From assembly GCA_963556495.2 (NCBI GenBank), contig OY747714.1, positions 47,639,041-47,703,040 on the forward strand: DNA of 64,000 nucleotides, in the 5' to 3' direction. The translations under genes and the position numbers were made by a program. This DNA comes from Valencia hispanica (Eukaryota; Chordata; Actinopteri; Cyprinodontiformes; Valenciidae). Below the pieces are notes generated by a model. It saw only the letters and a program-made list of their open reading frames with translations, made no database searches and was not told the origin of the DNA. Below are positions 9,720 to 22,293 of the stretch, piece after piece (positions within the stretch are counted from its first letter, which is position 1; the number at the start of each line of letters is the position of its first letter).

Positions 9720-12700
9720 GTGAGCTGATCAAAGAACAATGTAGCTGGAGTAGTTTGTTTGTTTGTTTATTCCAGGATAGTTCTTATTCACACCAGAGTT
9801 AGCATCTGTGCTCCTGTTAGCCAGAATAAAATCCAGCCTACAGGTATAAATAATGTGAAGGTAGAATCTGGGTCAGAGGTGTTCAAATACATTTTAAAGA
9901 GGTCCAGTCAGAGAAAATACCTTCAGATCAAGGTCCGGAAGCTCATATGTTTATACATATTTCACACCCTGGCAGAATTTGTGATGTTTTGGTCATTTTC
10001 CCCAGAGAATATGAATGATGAGCACAAAAACCTTTCTTTCCCTCGTGGTTAGTGGTTGGGTGAAGCCATTTATTATCAAACAATTGTGTTTACCTCTTTT
10101 TTTTTAATACATCATTAATGACAACAGAAAATACCCAAATGACCCTGATCAAAAGTTTACATACCCTGGAGGTTTTGGCATGATCACATAGACACCTGTA
10201 GGTTGACACACACACAAAAAAAAAAAAAGTCAGTGAGGTTCTAGGCTTCATCCGGTGTTGCACTGTTGGGAGAAGATCGTGGAACTTCATGAAACAGGAA
10301 AAGGAAATAAAAAGATTTCCAAGCAATTAAGAATGCCAGTCAGCATTGTTCAGACCCGAATTAAGAAGTGGAAAATGAGGGATTGTGCTAAAAACGATTA
10401 TTTGGATCATCGATGAATCGGATTGGGTTTCAACTCGATTAATCGGATTAGCGGGGAACGTTTTAAAAAGTGCTACGGAAACGTTTTTTCTCTCCTTCCT
10501 TTACTTTATTTAACAGAAAACAGTTCAATAGCGCGCAAAACGACATGCTATACCCTCACATGTCTTACAGCTGTTGAAATAATACATGTAAATTTGTTTG
10601 AAATGGTTTTGAATGAGAGTCAGAATAACACTACAATGTACATAACATGAACTTTAATTGATTAAAAAGAAACACATTTCGGTACAGTAAAATAGTGGAA
10701 AAAAAGTTTTTCTGTTGTGTGAACAGGTAAACGTTTAATTACATTTAAATATAAACTTCACTTGCTTTAAAATCTCCAAAAACATATTCTCAGAAAACTA
10801 AAATGTAAAAAAAACAAACAAAGATTTTCCTTTTGGAAATAATTTTCATAACTTGTTATACATAAAAAAACTCATTCTGTGCAATTTTAACAAATCAACA
10901 ATTTATTTTACCAATTTACCAGAGGGGAAACAGACCGTCAGACAGTGTTTGCCCTCTGATTAACAGCGTTTACGGTTCCCTTTAAGCGAGTGCGGCTGGA
11001 GCTAAAACTGCTCTGGATTGGGGAATCGTATCGACGTAACACCGGCACACTGGTGTCGTCTGTCTAATGTTATTTTTTCCCCCATTTTCATACTTTATCG
11101 CGAAGCCGAAGTCTTCCTAAACAGGAGACTTTAATTAAAAATAACATAGTTTTTTGACACTTACCTGACACTGAGCTCTCCTCTTCCTCGCTGATGACTC
11201 AGACGGGCTTCAGTTTGAGATACATCATCATCATCATCGTCGTCGTACTCCCGTGCCAGGCAACGTCTGACCTGCAAATAACAAACGTCTTTGCTTCGTT
11301 TAAGGTAAAGTCTGTTGAAGTTTTTATCTTCTTACGTCTACCTGCTTCTGCCATGTTCCATGTGTGTCTGCCATGCACTGCTCCGCTGCAGCCTATTTGG
11401 CAATTTGTTCGCATTGACTGTTAAATAAAGGTTGCTCGAAAAAACCCCATAAATAATCATGCTTACAGAACGAAACGATGACGAAATTCTTTGCCAACGC
11501 ATTTTATCATCGACCTTTATCGATTCGTTGTTGCAGCCCTAGTTGAAACCAAACCACCATCAGGTAGGCCAACAAAAACTTCAGCCTCAGGTGCCAGGAA
11601 AACTGTTCTGGATACAAAGAAAAACCCACAAATAACTTTAGTTAACATACAGGACTCTCTGAAAAATAAAAGTGGAGCGGATGTATCCAGATGCACAACA
11701 AGGAGACGCGCCTCAAAACTTCTGGAACAAAGTTATCTGGAGCGACGTGACCAAAATGGAACTTTTTGGCCACAACCATAAACATTACATTTGGAGAGGA
11801 GTCAACAACACCCATGATGAAAACTGCACCATCCCTGCTGTGAAACACGGCGGTGGATCGCTGATGTTTTGGCGGGGAGGGTGAGCTACACAGGGAACTT
11901 GGGCAGAATTGATGACAAGATGAATGCAGCTTGTTATCAGAAAATACTGGAGGAACATTTGCACTCATCAGCTCGGAAGCTGCGCATGTGACGCTCTTGG
12001 ACATTCGAACATGACAATGATCCAAAACACAAGGCCAAGTCAACGTGTCAATGGCTACAGCAGAAAAAAGTGAAGGTTCTGGAATGGCCATCTTCTCAGT
12101 CTCCTGACCTCAATATCATTGAGCCACTTTGGGGAGATCTCAAACCTGCAGTTCATGCAAGACCGCCTAAGAATGTACGGGAACTGGAGACATTCTGCCA
12201 AGAAGAATGGGCAGCTTTACCATCTGAGAAGATAAGTGTCTCATCCACAACTATCACAAAAGACTTCAAGCTGTCATTGATGCTAAAGGAGGCAATACAA
12301 GGTATTAAGAACTATGGTATGTAGACTTTTGATCAGGGTCATTTGGGTATTTTCTGTTTTCGTTATGATGTAAAAAGAGGTAAACACAATTGTTTGATAA
12401 TAAATGGCTTCACCCAACCACTAACCACGAGTGAAAGAAAGGTTTTTGTGTTTATCATTCATATTCTCAGAAAAAAATGACCAAAACATCGCAAATTCTG
12501 CCAGGGTATGTAAACTATTGAACACAACTGTATATATTCAATTAGCTCATTAGTTTTGCTCATTGATTTACCTTTCAAAACAATTAAATCCGGTCTTATT
12601 CAAATACCTTTTGACCAGGGATGTAGGAAAATAGACACGCCGATGTATCGCGATATTTTATCTCATTGTATCGACATTCAAAAGTAGGGATGCGTATTAG

Positions 12701-15700
12701 CAAGAATCTGGTGATACGATATGTATCGCGATACTATGAGTAAGACTATATTGTGATTTTTAAAACTCAATTTAACTGTAGAAAAACTGTCTCATCATTC
12801 TAAACACTCCAACCTGTTTCAAACTTTAACACATCCAGTTTTATTAGTAGATCTAGTCGATCCACTGGAACGAAGAAAGTGAAAACAGCCACAAACTACC
12901 AGTTATACTTTTATATTTTACAACAAAAATGTCTACTTGTTTTATAGCTGTTGAAAGATGCGTTCGCTGACAAAGTTCTGGTTCGGTCCATCTTTCTGTT
13001 TCTACAGTAGCTGGATGAGAAACCATTAAAGGGGGTGGCACGTTCTTCTTATGCAGAAAGAGCAATTCTGAGGTCCAGTACATCAATAATTTTACCTGAA
13101 ATAGATCTCTAAGTTCAATAAATGATTTATACTACCTTTTTGAAAGGGAATCGATAATCAACATTTAGGGGCGTTCCTAGGAGGACCCTGGCGTTCAGTG
13201 CTCAACATGGCGGCCGCGAGAGTTTATAGATATTACTCAAACATACATAAATTAACCTAAGAAACACTTTAGGCTTGTTTTTAAGGAGGGAATGGCATAA
13301 GAATGTGATGAAAAGCTTAAAAGTGGATTTTAGATGCCACCCCTCCTTTAAGGTTCCTAAATAATAGTTTAGTGATGGCTGGGAGTCCTGTTTTGTTTTG
13401 GTGTCACATTTTAAAGTTTCCCTGTAGAAACATTCTGTACACGTAGATGATATAAAACCTGATCTCCTGTTTTCAGAGAAGATTTGTGTGAAGATCGGAG
13501 ACGACGTCCTCCTCAGCTGTCTCTGCCTCAGACCCGCGGACGTCACCGCCTTGAAGTGGTCCCGGTTCAACATGAGCGACTACGTCTTCTTCTACAGGGA
13601 CAGGCGCGCGTACGAGCACTACCAGAACCTCCTGTATCTGGGCCGGGTGAAGCTGGTGGACCCGCTGATGAGCAGCAGGAATCTGTCCGTCATCCTGTCC
13701 AACGCCACCCTGGAGGACACTGGGACCTTCTACTGTAATGTTGGCCTGGCTGGAGGACAAACCACAGAGACCTTACACACCATCTACCTGCAGGTGGCGC
13801 CACCAACAGGTGAGCTGATTCCCCCCAAAGAGGTCTGTACGACTGAGTAGTAGGGCCATTGTAGATGAAAGAAAATAAAAAAAAATTACCCCCCAAATAA
13901 GAACATTTTGAGATTAATTTCACATATTTTTAAGTAAAAAACTAAAATTCTCTGTCAAAGTTGTAAATTTGCGAGAGAAAAGGAAGAAATTTCCATGGTT
14001 AAAAGCATAAATTGATCTTGAAACAGATATTTTCTGACATTGTAAAGTCAAAAATTTGGCTGGGAAAAAAACAACTCATAAATTTATCAGGAAAAAGCTG
14101 AAGTTTGCTGAAAAAACCAATCCATCTTGAACAAAAACAATCTTTTTCATCCATAAGGGTCCGATTAAAGTCCTCCTGATTGTCCTCCCTATTGTAGTCC
14201 TGATTAGACCAGGACTACAATAAAACCGATAAAAGTAAAATAAACAGCGAAGATGCACTTCCAAAATGTCTACTCCATATTTGAAGTCCTTTTCCGCTCC
14301 GTTTCTGCTTACAATGATGTCACTTCCACCTACAAACGTCACTGATCAGGTCCCCCCCCCCCCCAAAAAAAACAACAAAACAACTTAATCCTGGTTATCC
14401 TCTCCGTGCGACGCGTCTGCTAATCGATGGCGGATGGATGGAAAGTCATTTTCCCTCTTTGGTGAGTAACTCAAACCAATCACTGTCCGCAGCGCTGATG
14501 ATTGACTCATCGAATAGCCAATAAAATGCTGTAAAGGCGTGACATGTGACATGACGGGGTGGCTAAATCACTGTGTTTTTTCCCCCCTAAGAGACCCCAG
14601 CCATGTCTCCTATTACAAATGGTTCAAGAACAGCTTTACTTTTAATTTGGGTGAGTAAAAAAATAAACCAAAAAAACATGCGGGACGGGCAGAAATTGCA
14701 GGAATGTTACGGGGTTAAATCGGGTATTTCCGACAGAAAATGCCAGTCCTGTAAGATTTGAGGGTTAAAGAGTAAACCTTGGTTTATACTTCTGCATCGC
14801 GTCAGTCGTGTAGTTTACGCCGTAACCGCCGTACCCACTGCTGTGTTTATACTTCTGCGTGGGGCTGAAAGCATCGTGTTGCTGTTTCATTTCCAGACCT
14901 GCAGGTGGCAGTAGGCTGGTATCGGTCAGCAAACTCCACGGGGTGGAGTATTCTGATAGTTTGCTTCAGTACCAGCAAGTATTTCCTGTTTTACAGCATC
15001 GATGGCGGCCGACTTGGTGACAGTCTCAACGACATTGTGGTTTTGTTGATTGTGTTTTAAAAATGGCGGCTTCCGCATACATTCAGCAACAAAACCCAAA
15101 CATCCGAAAATACGTAATCTCACTGACCAATCACAAGGTAGTACTTCCGCGTCTCTGCGTCGCGTCGCCGGGCTGCACGTCAGGTCCGAGGAGGTGCGCG
15201 TCAAACCTACGCAGAGGCTACGGCGGTTACGTCGTAGCCTACGCGAGGGACACGACGCAGAAGTATTAACCTGCCTTAACTCGGCCCCTTCCAGAGTCTT
15301 ACTTGACCAATGTTTCCTGTTTGTAAAACGCGGCAGAAAAAAGGCGTCACCTGGCGGACCGAGGGAGGGACGTGTGGCGGACCGCCAACACTTCCTTGCT
15401 ATTCGAACTGCAACTCTCCATGGAGGTGTAGCCAAAGTCTGACGTCGGTAAACCAAGCGGAGCCAGTAGCGTTGCCTGGTGCAGTGTAAAGTTTTAACCT
15501 GAAGAGGGCGCCACACTGACGGTTCTGGGTAGAAAATTTATATTTTTACTAAAATTGGACATGTGGCACTATTAGACACTCATTTATTCAGTTTATCAGC
15601 AAAGAGAGTTAATTTGGGGGTTAGTTACACTTTAAATTCACAAGATGCTCATCTGGATGTTTTCTAAAGTGAAAGTTAGGCTACATGCGACTCTTTTCCC

Positions 15701-17282
15701 TGGATCAGAATGACTTCTCCCAGGTTCCGACTTGACTCGGAACGGGAATGACTGAGGAAGAAGCTCCATCAAGTAACCTATAGGTCTTATTATGCTGCAT
15801 TAACTAAAGTTACACACTCGCACAGCGCTCGGTGAAAACTACTTGATGCAGCCATGCTGCAGAGTCTTCCTCTCTGTCTCTCCCATTCGAGGCGTTCATG
15901 GCCTCATCTGAACCCGGGAAAACAGCCGCATGAACCACGAACACTTAAATTAAACACTTAAATCTTATTGGATTGGCATTTTATGTTGGAAATACCTGAT
16001 TCTCAACAAACCTCAGATTTTTTTTCTTCTTGGAAATGTCTGACTTTAAATGTCAGAAAATATCCTAGTTTAAAGTGCAGGTCGCAGGTTAGAGCCCCCC
16101 TTAAACCGCTGTTTACAGAAATATAATGGGAAACATTTTTTTAAATACAGATTTATTCATACCTAAATTATATTACTTTTAGGAATCGTTTTTGTTAGAG
16201 GATTTAACCTCAGCTAGACCGGAAGTGACGTAGCAGAATATGAAGTCCTGTCAGCTCCATCAGTGGAAAACTACGGATTTTAATGTCTGACTCTGAAACA
16301 GAAAAAAACTTTAAATGTTTACAACTAAACATATGATGGAGCACAAATCTACAGCTATGATCCTGCTGAGCCCACAGAGAGCAGAGAGAGACCAGGCGAA
16401 GGATTAATGACCAAAATAAAAACAAAGCTAATGTTATTAGCCTGGGTGCTGCGAGCTAGCTTCACGGTAACCATTCTTCTGTATGACCTTCTGACCTTGA
16501 GGACTTTAATAAATAAATAAATCTGATTATTGAGGCTTTTATCAAACAGTTTTTGGTGATTCTGACCTGAAACCAGAGAAGTTTTACTCTTATTGAAACT
16601 TCAGACATGGAGGGAAAAAAAGGTGGATGTGTTTTTTTATTGGCTGGATGTAAACTTCTGGTTTCAGATGTAATTAGGGCTGTAAAATGTTTTCAGGTGA
16701 CCTTTAGGTGACCCGATGATCCAGCAGCTTATAGAATCTCCTCTAACCTCGTGGTCCTGCCACAACGTTTCAGTCTGAGAGCTGGACTTTGACTAGGCCA
16801 CTGCCCCCTCATGGTTCTGCTGCTGCGTTTAGGATCGTCCTCCTGCTGAGCTCTCCCGCATCATGACCCTCCCACCACCGTGCTTTACTGTCGCTGCTTC
16901 TCCTCATCGATGGGAGTCGGTGGATCAGGCGTCTGATCAGGATGCCTCCTGGGGGCCTCCCTTTGGAGCTGCTGCCTCCATGACTCCATCATGGATGGAT
17001 GGATGGATGGATGAATGGAGCGAGCGAGAGAGCGTTTTTTTGGAAGCTTCTCAGCCCCCGGTTCCTGTAGATGGATGTAAACCAACATCTGAGCAACGTT
17101 TCACTTCCTCCTCATGTTTCTGCTTCACAGATCCCGCAGACGGATCCCAGGAGGACAGAGGAAGCAGCGCTGCACTGATGGTGGGTGTTACAGTCGCTGT
17201 GGTTCTGTTGATCGCTGCTGTGATCTTCATTCGAAGAAGAAACAAAGATCGTTGTCCTCAGGACGGTAACGACTCACTGTGA
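9635..17282 (+). CDS. V-set receptor gene A (single V-type Ig, TM, short basic tail)
   Basis: Three phase-1 exons: 9635-9719 leader, 13477-13809 V-type Ig, 17131-17282 transmembrane and tail. Together they encode 189 residues of a type I membrane protein. The leader has a hydrophobic core (IASCLIVILA); the second ATG (MKIAS) is an equally good start. The Ig exon shows LLSCLCL, LKW, and the LEDTGTFYC signature of V-set folds, plus sequons NMS, NLS and NAT. The membrane segment is VGVTVAVVLLIAAVIFI followed by RRRNKDRCPQDGNDSL and stop. No ITIM, ITAM or charged membrane residue is visible. Introns hold a Tc1 element and several MITEs. Homologues could be butyrophilin-, CD300- or other V-set-like; I cannot choose. 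Confidence 0.75.
9945..12531 (+). mobile_element. Tc1-mariner element with long inverted repeats, disrupted
   Basis: Long terminal inverted repeats of about 200 bp lie at about 9945-10170 and 12310-12531. Both carry CCCTGGCAGAATTTG or its reverse and the tract around AAGCCATTTATTATC. The plus-strand transposase pieces include VELHETGKG, VIWSDVTKMELFG (first catalytic Asp), HDNDPKHKAK (second) and SPDLNIIEPLW (Glu). Stops and shifts between pieces, and the insertion at 10381-11542, show it is dead. It sits in intron 1 of gene A. Confidence 0.85.
10381..11542. mobile_element. hAT-type non-autonomous element nested in the Tc1 transposase
   Basis: Interrupts the transposase between AAGTGGAAAATGAGG and TTGAAACCAAACC. 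Its right end reads CGATTCGTTGTTGCAGCCCTAG, the reverse of the common hAT start CTAGGGCTGCAAC. The ends hold CGAT/ATCG-rich tracts. No coding content. The left end is degenerate, so that boundary is approximate. Confidence 0.65.
12620..13165. repeat. Degenerate MITE-like sequence (TATCGCGATA-rich)
   Basis: Contains paired GATGTATCGCGATA / GATATGTATCGCGATACT tracts, as in small hAT-type elements of fish. Boundaries are uncertain. Lies in intron 1 of gene A. Confidence 0.4.
13477..13809 (+). CDS. V-set gene A exon 2, V-type Ig domain
   Basis: 333 nt between acceptor CCTGTTTTCAG and donor GTGAGCTGAT, phase 1 at both ends. Cys pair and Trp are intact. Only five nucleotides differ from the gene B exon, all replacing. 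Confidence 0.9.
14352..14372. repeat. Poly-C/poly-A tract
   Basis: Thirteen C followed by eight A, in intron 2 of gene A. Confidence 0.85.
14773..15279. mobile_element. MITE with terminal inverted repeats, intron 2 of gene A
   Basis: The left end TTGGTTTATACTTCTGCATC and the reverse complement of the right end, GGTTAATACTTCTGCGTC, form an inverted repeat. Subterminal GCGTCG-rich tracts occur and no ORF has a recognisable product. The superfamily is not certain. Confidence 0.7.
17131..17282 (+). CDS. V-set gene A exon 3, transmembrane and cytoplasmic tail
   Basis: 152 nt after acceptor TGCTTCACAG. It encodes a stalk (DPADGSQEDRGSS), the membrane helix and a 16-residue basic tail. TGA is at 17280-17282. 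Codon 17232-17234 is CGA, the site that is TGA in gene B and B'. Confidence 0.85.
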
Positions 17283-17435
17283 CCAGGTTCTGAGCTGATC
17301 CAGAATCCATCCCTCCATTTCTGCAGCTTCACACACCTGAGAACATCAGTCACACCAGCCGTCATCTTTAAGCTGCCAGGATGGATGGAGCTGAACTTTG
17401 ACCTGAATATAAGCTGCACACACACAGTAGCTTTA
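17283..17435 (+). other. Probable 3' UTR of V-set gene A
   Basis: Shares TCATCTTTAAGCTGCCAGGA and ATAAGCTGCACACACAC with the sequence after the gene B stop (34030-34125). The similarity is broken by a MITE in gene A and by a LINE tail in gene B. Confidence 0.55.
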
Positions 17436-17460
17436 GAAAGAAAACAAGTGAACATAAGCT

Positions 17461-18034
17461 GCAGACTCCTTTAATCGGATCGTAGTTCGGATTAGAATCT
17501 GACTGTTTACATGGGCCCTGGAAAAAATGAATCCGATTATACGTGTTTACATCGGCCAAGCGTTCGATTGGAATAAATCATTTTGATATGCGCAAAACTG
17601 TCTGAAATGGAAGAAGTACCAGACTTGCACTGTAAACAAACATGGCAGCGAGTGTTTAAAACGGAGCGGTATGTTGTTCTTAAGAGCGTGCTTTTATTTT
17701 CTTTCTGGTCACGGTTTTACATCTACGAGCCTTTATCGTTGTCCACAAAGTCACATTCTAATCCGATTCTCTGTATTGTTTTACGTCGAGGTAATGTACG
17801 TCTACGTGTGACGTAACAGACATGCGCAGTAATGACTCACATTCGGAAGAAGCGTTTACATGCACAGCGATCGGATTAACAATCGGCGTAACCCAGCCGT
17901 CTCCATGGGAATGAAGCCTTGATCCGAATGAGTGCGATCGGATCAGAGTATTCCGAATAGCGTGTTTACATCAAGCATTTTTATTCCGATCAGGTTTTTA
18001 ATCCGATTACTTGTGTCCATGTAAACGCAGCTAG
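17461..18034. mobile_element. MITE rich in AATCGGATT / TGTTTACAT
   Basis: Opposed ends carry TTTAATCGGAT...TGTTTACATGG at the left and ATCCGATTACTTGTGTCCATG at the right. Internal inverted copies of the same words occur. Non-coding palindromic element. Confidence 0.6.
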
Positions 18035-18870
18035 TGACGAAGCACACGCACCGATTTTACTCACAAACCTTCCAAGCTCAGACAGGAAAACCTCATGATA
18101 TAAAGCGTAACAAAAGTCAAAGGAGTAAATAAATATGGATGCCGAGGATGAGGCGTTGGCAAGAGTTTGTAAACTCGTCTAATGCAGCCTTCAAACCGCA
18201 CGCTTGGTCGGTGTCAAAAAAACGCTCACAAAGCTACTAGTTTGAAGCGTATACATATTTAAGCTTGCAAAAAAGAGAGAGCGTGGGCGGGGCTTCCTCT
18301 GTTGCCGGATGTTTTAAACAATGGCGGATCATATCGAAAGTGGCTCGGCTTTATTTGCTGAATAAAACTAGACAACGTCGACATCAGGCGCATCAGCACC
18401 GTTTGTGGATACACCCCGTTCTTGAGAGTGTAACCATTTGCTCCAGGAGCCGCGTATGGATGAGGTTCACTTTCAGCGCTGCTTTAAATGTGTTGTGACG
18501 TCACTACAGTGAAACGCTCTGTTTGGTTGACGCTCAGGGAACGCTAGTTAAACTTCTGCGTTTCTGGCTTTTGCGGCTTTGAAGCTTGGAAAGCAGCAAA
18601 AGCTTGAAAGATTACTGTGACGGCCTCAACCGTAGACTAAACGTGTAATCTTGATGCTTTGGGCCATTTTGTGAACGCGGCATTACCGACAAAAAATGAA
18701 ATCCTGGCGCTGGATAAAGGAGTGGATACAGCAGGGAGCTCTACTAGCTATACAAAGATATTGGATTGTTTATTTTCACTTTGAAAACGTCGTTACACAC
18801 TTTGCTCTGACTGCTCTTTGTTTCTATGCATTTGTGGACTTAAGTCCAATGAGCCGACACTTTGAAATAA

Positions 18871-19233
18871 TGGTGCGTTCTATTTGTACTTGGAATCTCC
18901 CACCCTCAAAGTCGGACTTCTCACTCCGAATGTCGGAGATGGTTTTTTTTCTCTTACATTTGGTTTCAAAATGGCTTCTCCGCTCGTCAACAACAGTAAG
19001 TTGTGTTGTAAAAGTGCGTTTAAAATCAATGTTACATGTAGTGTACCCAACTCCTCATTGAACAAACCGAAAGTGATATTTGCATCTGGAATATAAAGCG
19101 TACAACAACGCAATGTTTGTACGATCTACTACAAACAATTGCTGCTTTCTTTGGCGTCGCCGACTTTAACTGGAACGCTCGCAACTCGGGTGTGATGCCA
19201 CAGTTCCGACTTCCGAGGTAAATAGAACGCTAC
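18871..19233. mobile_element. MITE with GTGCGTTCTATTT ends
   Basis: The left end TGGTGCGTTCTATTTGTACT pairs with the right end ACCTCGGAAGTCGGAAC read on the other strand. A related element lies at 60908-61238. Confidence 0.7.
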
Positions 19234-19560
19234 ATAGGAATAGACGCTTCCGAGGCATATCGCTGCCCGTCACCTTGCTTTCTGATTGGCTTACACGTCA
19301 CATTCCACAGGCTGAATCCTCGTTTGTCCTCGCACCACGCCACACACGCTGCGATATCGGGCCGAGACAATCCAACATGTTGGATGTCCCCGATTTGCGA
19401 TATGGGCGGCCCCGGCATCCCTCTGAGCCGACCGGAGTGCTCTGAACGCACGGCAGGAATATCTGTCAGTGTTATCTTAAGTGCCATGCCGATAATCGGG
19501 GCAAAAATCGGCCTAAGAATCCTGCAGTGTGAACCAGGCCTTAGTCAGTCCTCCTTTAGA
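19234..19560. repeat. Interspersed repeat end (CAGTGTGAACCAGGC type)
   Basis: GC-rich block ending CCTGCAGTGTGAACCAGGCC, a recurrent fish repeat end, with TCGGGCCGAGA / CGATTTGCGATAT tracts. No gene. Confidence 0.4.
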
Positions 19561-19974
19561 CAGTCGCTGTTACTCTGGGAGAGAGTCCACTATATCGCTC
19601 TGAAATCTCAGCATGTGCCTTTTGTTTTTGTTTTAACCACGCAGTCAAGAACCAAAAGAAATGGTTTTGGTGATGAACCTTTACCCAACGGAGAGACTTT
19701 CTCTCAGAAGCAGGTTTTTTTGTGATTGGATGATTTATTTAGTGAAAAACAAATTAGATCAGATGCAGCAATACAGAAAGATGAAAACGTGTTGAGTGTT
19801 CAAAACAAAAAGAACATTTGTTTTATCAGAACAAAGAAAGTCCAAAGAACTTCCTCCATAAAAAAGCATTCTCAGCGTTTTTTATGGCTGCATTGGTTGA
19901 TTAACAATAAAGAGAGGACAGGTTGGTGCTCTGCTGGCCTTATTTGGACTTCCTCCATGTTTCCAGGCTGATGT

Positions 19975-20400
19975 CTTCCTCCCACTGTCCAGTGAAAGCA
20001 TGTGGAAGTGGCTCCCCCTGGTGGCTGCTCTTTCACCCTGTTCACAGAATATCTGCCATGTTGTATCTAGAATCACTCAGTAACTGAACTCCTTGGCACC
20101 ACAGCTGCAGGGATGACCTCTGACCTCATGGGTTGAAGCCTCAGGTAGTTGCTGGCAGTTCTCTTAAGTTTCCACTAGGGGCTCGCATAACGGTAGAAAC
20201 AAAGTTTTGAACAATAATCTATTTATTTAGCACTTTTTGATGTAACTTGTTGCACAAAATGTTTGAGGTAGCAAAGGACCCCAAAAAAACCTCTACATTC
20301 CTGCTACAACGTCTGACCTCTGACCCCTGAAGATGGTCAAATTCACGTGCCAGCCTTGCCTCTGAATGTATCTGTTACTGTTATGAGAGTAATCATTTTT
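19975..20400. repeat. Block homologous to the 3' flank of V-set gene B
   Basis: Matches 34735-35340 in order: GGTGGCTGCTCT, AGAATATCTGCCATGTTGTA, CTCCTTGGCACCACAGCTGC, TTCCACTAGGGGCTC, ACTTGTTGCACAAAATGTTT. It is a remnant of the older duplication that produced A and B. Confidence 0.75.
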
Positions 20401-20487
20401 TTGTAATGTTTTTCTATGAGATAATGAGCTATCCAGCTATGATTTAATATATATTATTTATATATTTATTAATTATTTATATATTTA

Positions 20488-20631
<144 letters not shown>

Positions 20632-20639
20632 CTCAGGTT

Positions 20640-21770
20640 ATATTCTATAATAAAGCCTCGGCCTGCTTACCGTACCCAACGTTGGCTAGCTAAGATTTTG
20701 CTGGTGGACATAAATGCAGTACGGTAATATACAGTAATGACGCCCTTTTCATTGTCGTCGCTTACATCCAAGTGACCTCTGTTACACGTCACCATGACAA
20801 CCAGATAACATGTGAATGAAGTGATCAATATGCCCCAAAATGTTTTAATTATGGCTCCTACGTTATTAAATACAAGCAAATGCATTACACAATTTTGTAC
20901 GTTCAGACTGGGGAACCTTTCATGAAAGGATTTAATAATACAGTATTATGTCATATGTTCAACTTGAAGCTAACTGTATTCTTAAATGTTTTATTTTGCA
21001 CAAAGGCTGGATCATATTTAATTTTTCAATGAAATATGTATTGATCTCAATATTTTTCATATCATCTGCTCCCCAAAAATGCTGAAGTTCTTCTCAAACT
21101 TAAATGCGTACAGCATGTGTTTTAGATCATCATATTTTTACAGATGTGCACGATGTAAAATTTATCCAGTGCCAGGAAAACATGCTGTGGTGGATGTTTT
21201 TATGTTTTGCTTTTCAATAAATGAAACTTAAAAAAAACACCACTGTAATAGCAGAACAATGCTTTTATTTTAGTGTAAGATTTTTCAATGCTGTATTTCT
21301 TCTATTCATTCAGCTGTCAGAATATGGCTAATAAGGGTAACTTTATCAAACAAGGGCTAAACGTCTCCGAATTAAATGATTAAATGGTCATAATACCGGG
21401 TGAATATGTACTGAAACACCTGGAGGTAGGGAGGGGGGTAAAAATGATATCAGACATGATTATGACCAAATAGAATCTGTATAGCCAAACCACTCACACG
21501 ACTCACAATAAGTTAGGGATATGGTGAGAGACTGAGTGGATGTCATACATATGGTATTTGTTTCACTTCAGAGATTTTTGGGTTTGGGAGGTAATTGTAT
21601 TGGGGTGATAGACATGCCTCATTTTGTGTTTTCCACGTAATGGTCTCACTGTGTACAGTGTGCCTTACATATTGGGGCCAATACCAAAAAATACTAAAGA
21701 CAATCCTTTTCAATGTGGCATCAATTTCAACATTCTGTGGATTTGAAAATCTAATATTGTCAGTAAGTCA
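20640..21770. other. No gene seen, AT-rich
   Basis: Only short ORFs without recognisable domains. Probably old repeat sequence flanking the Tc1-like element. Confidence 0.4.
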
Positions 21771-22293
21771 TTCCAACTTCATCCGTCAAACAGCCATGAA
21801 CACACGACGTCACTTAACGGACGAGCAGCGCCACCTGGCCATAGCGCGCCTTCGGGTTGGTGGCAGGCAGTCAGATGTTGCACATTAACTTGGTGTGTCT
21901 CAGGTGTCATCAGCAGACTTGCATCAAAACACAGAACTACTGGCAGAGTTCGTGACAGACCCAGGAGTGTAGCCTGACGAGTGACCGACCGCAACAATGA
22001 CCGGTACCTAAGGACCTATGCACTCAGACATCGTCATGCCACACAGCTGCAGGCCCTTTTACGAGATGTGTGGGGTACTAGGGTTTCTAGATAAACCATT
22101 CCCAACCGACTCCACCGCTTTGGCTTGAATGCCTGACGCCCGTTGCAGGTGACTCCACTGACACCAAGACACCGTCGTGAACGTTTGCAGTGGGCACAAG
22201 ACCATGTGCAGCAGCGGTCTACCGTCCTGTTCACTGACGGGTGTCGGGTGACCTTGCACAGAAATGATGGTCGTCAGCGTTGCTGGAGAAGGC

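Noticed and set aside
13473..13760. Antisense frame of 95 codons over the V-set A exon (also at 32342-32713 and 45979-46350)
   Set aside because: Shadow of the real V-set exon on the plus strand, which has splice sites and Ig motifs.
14926..15516. 196-codon minus-strand frame
   Set aside because: Most of it lies in the palindromic MITE at 14773-15279, is GC-rich by composition, and contains no recognisable domain.
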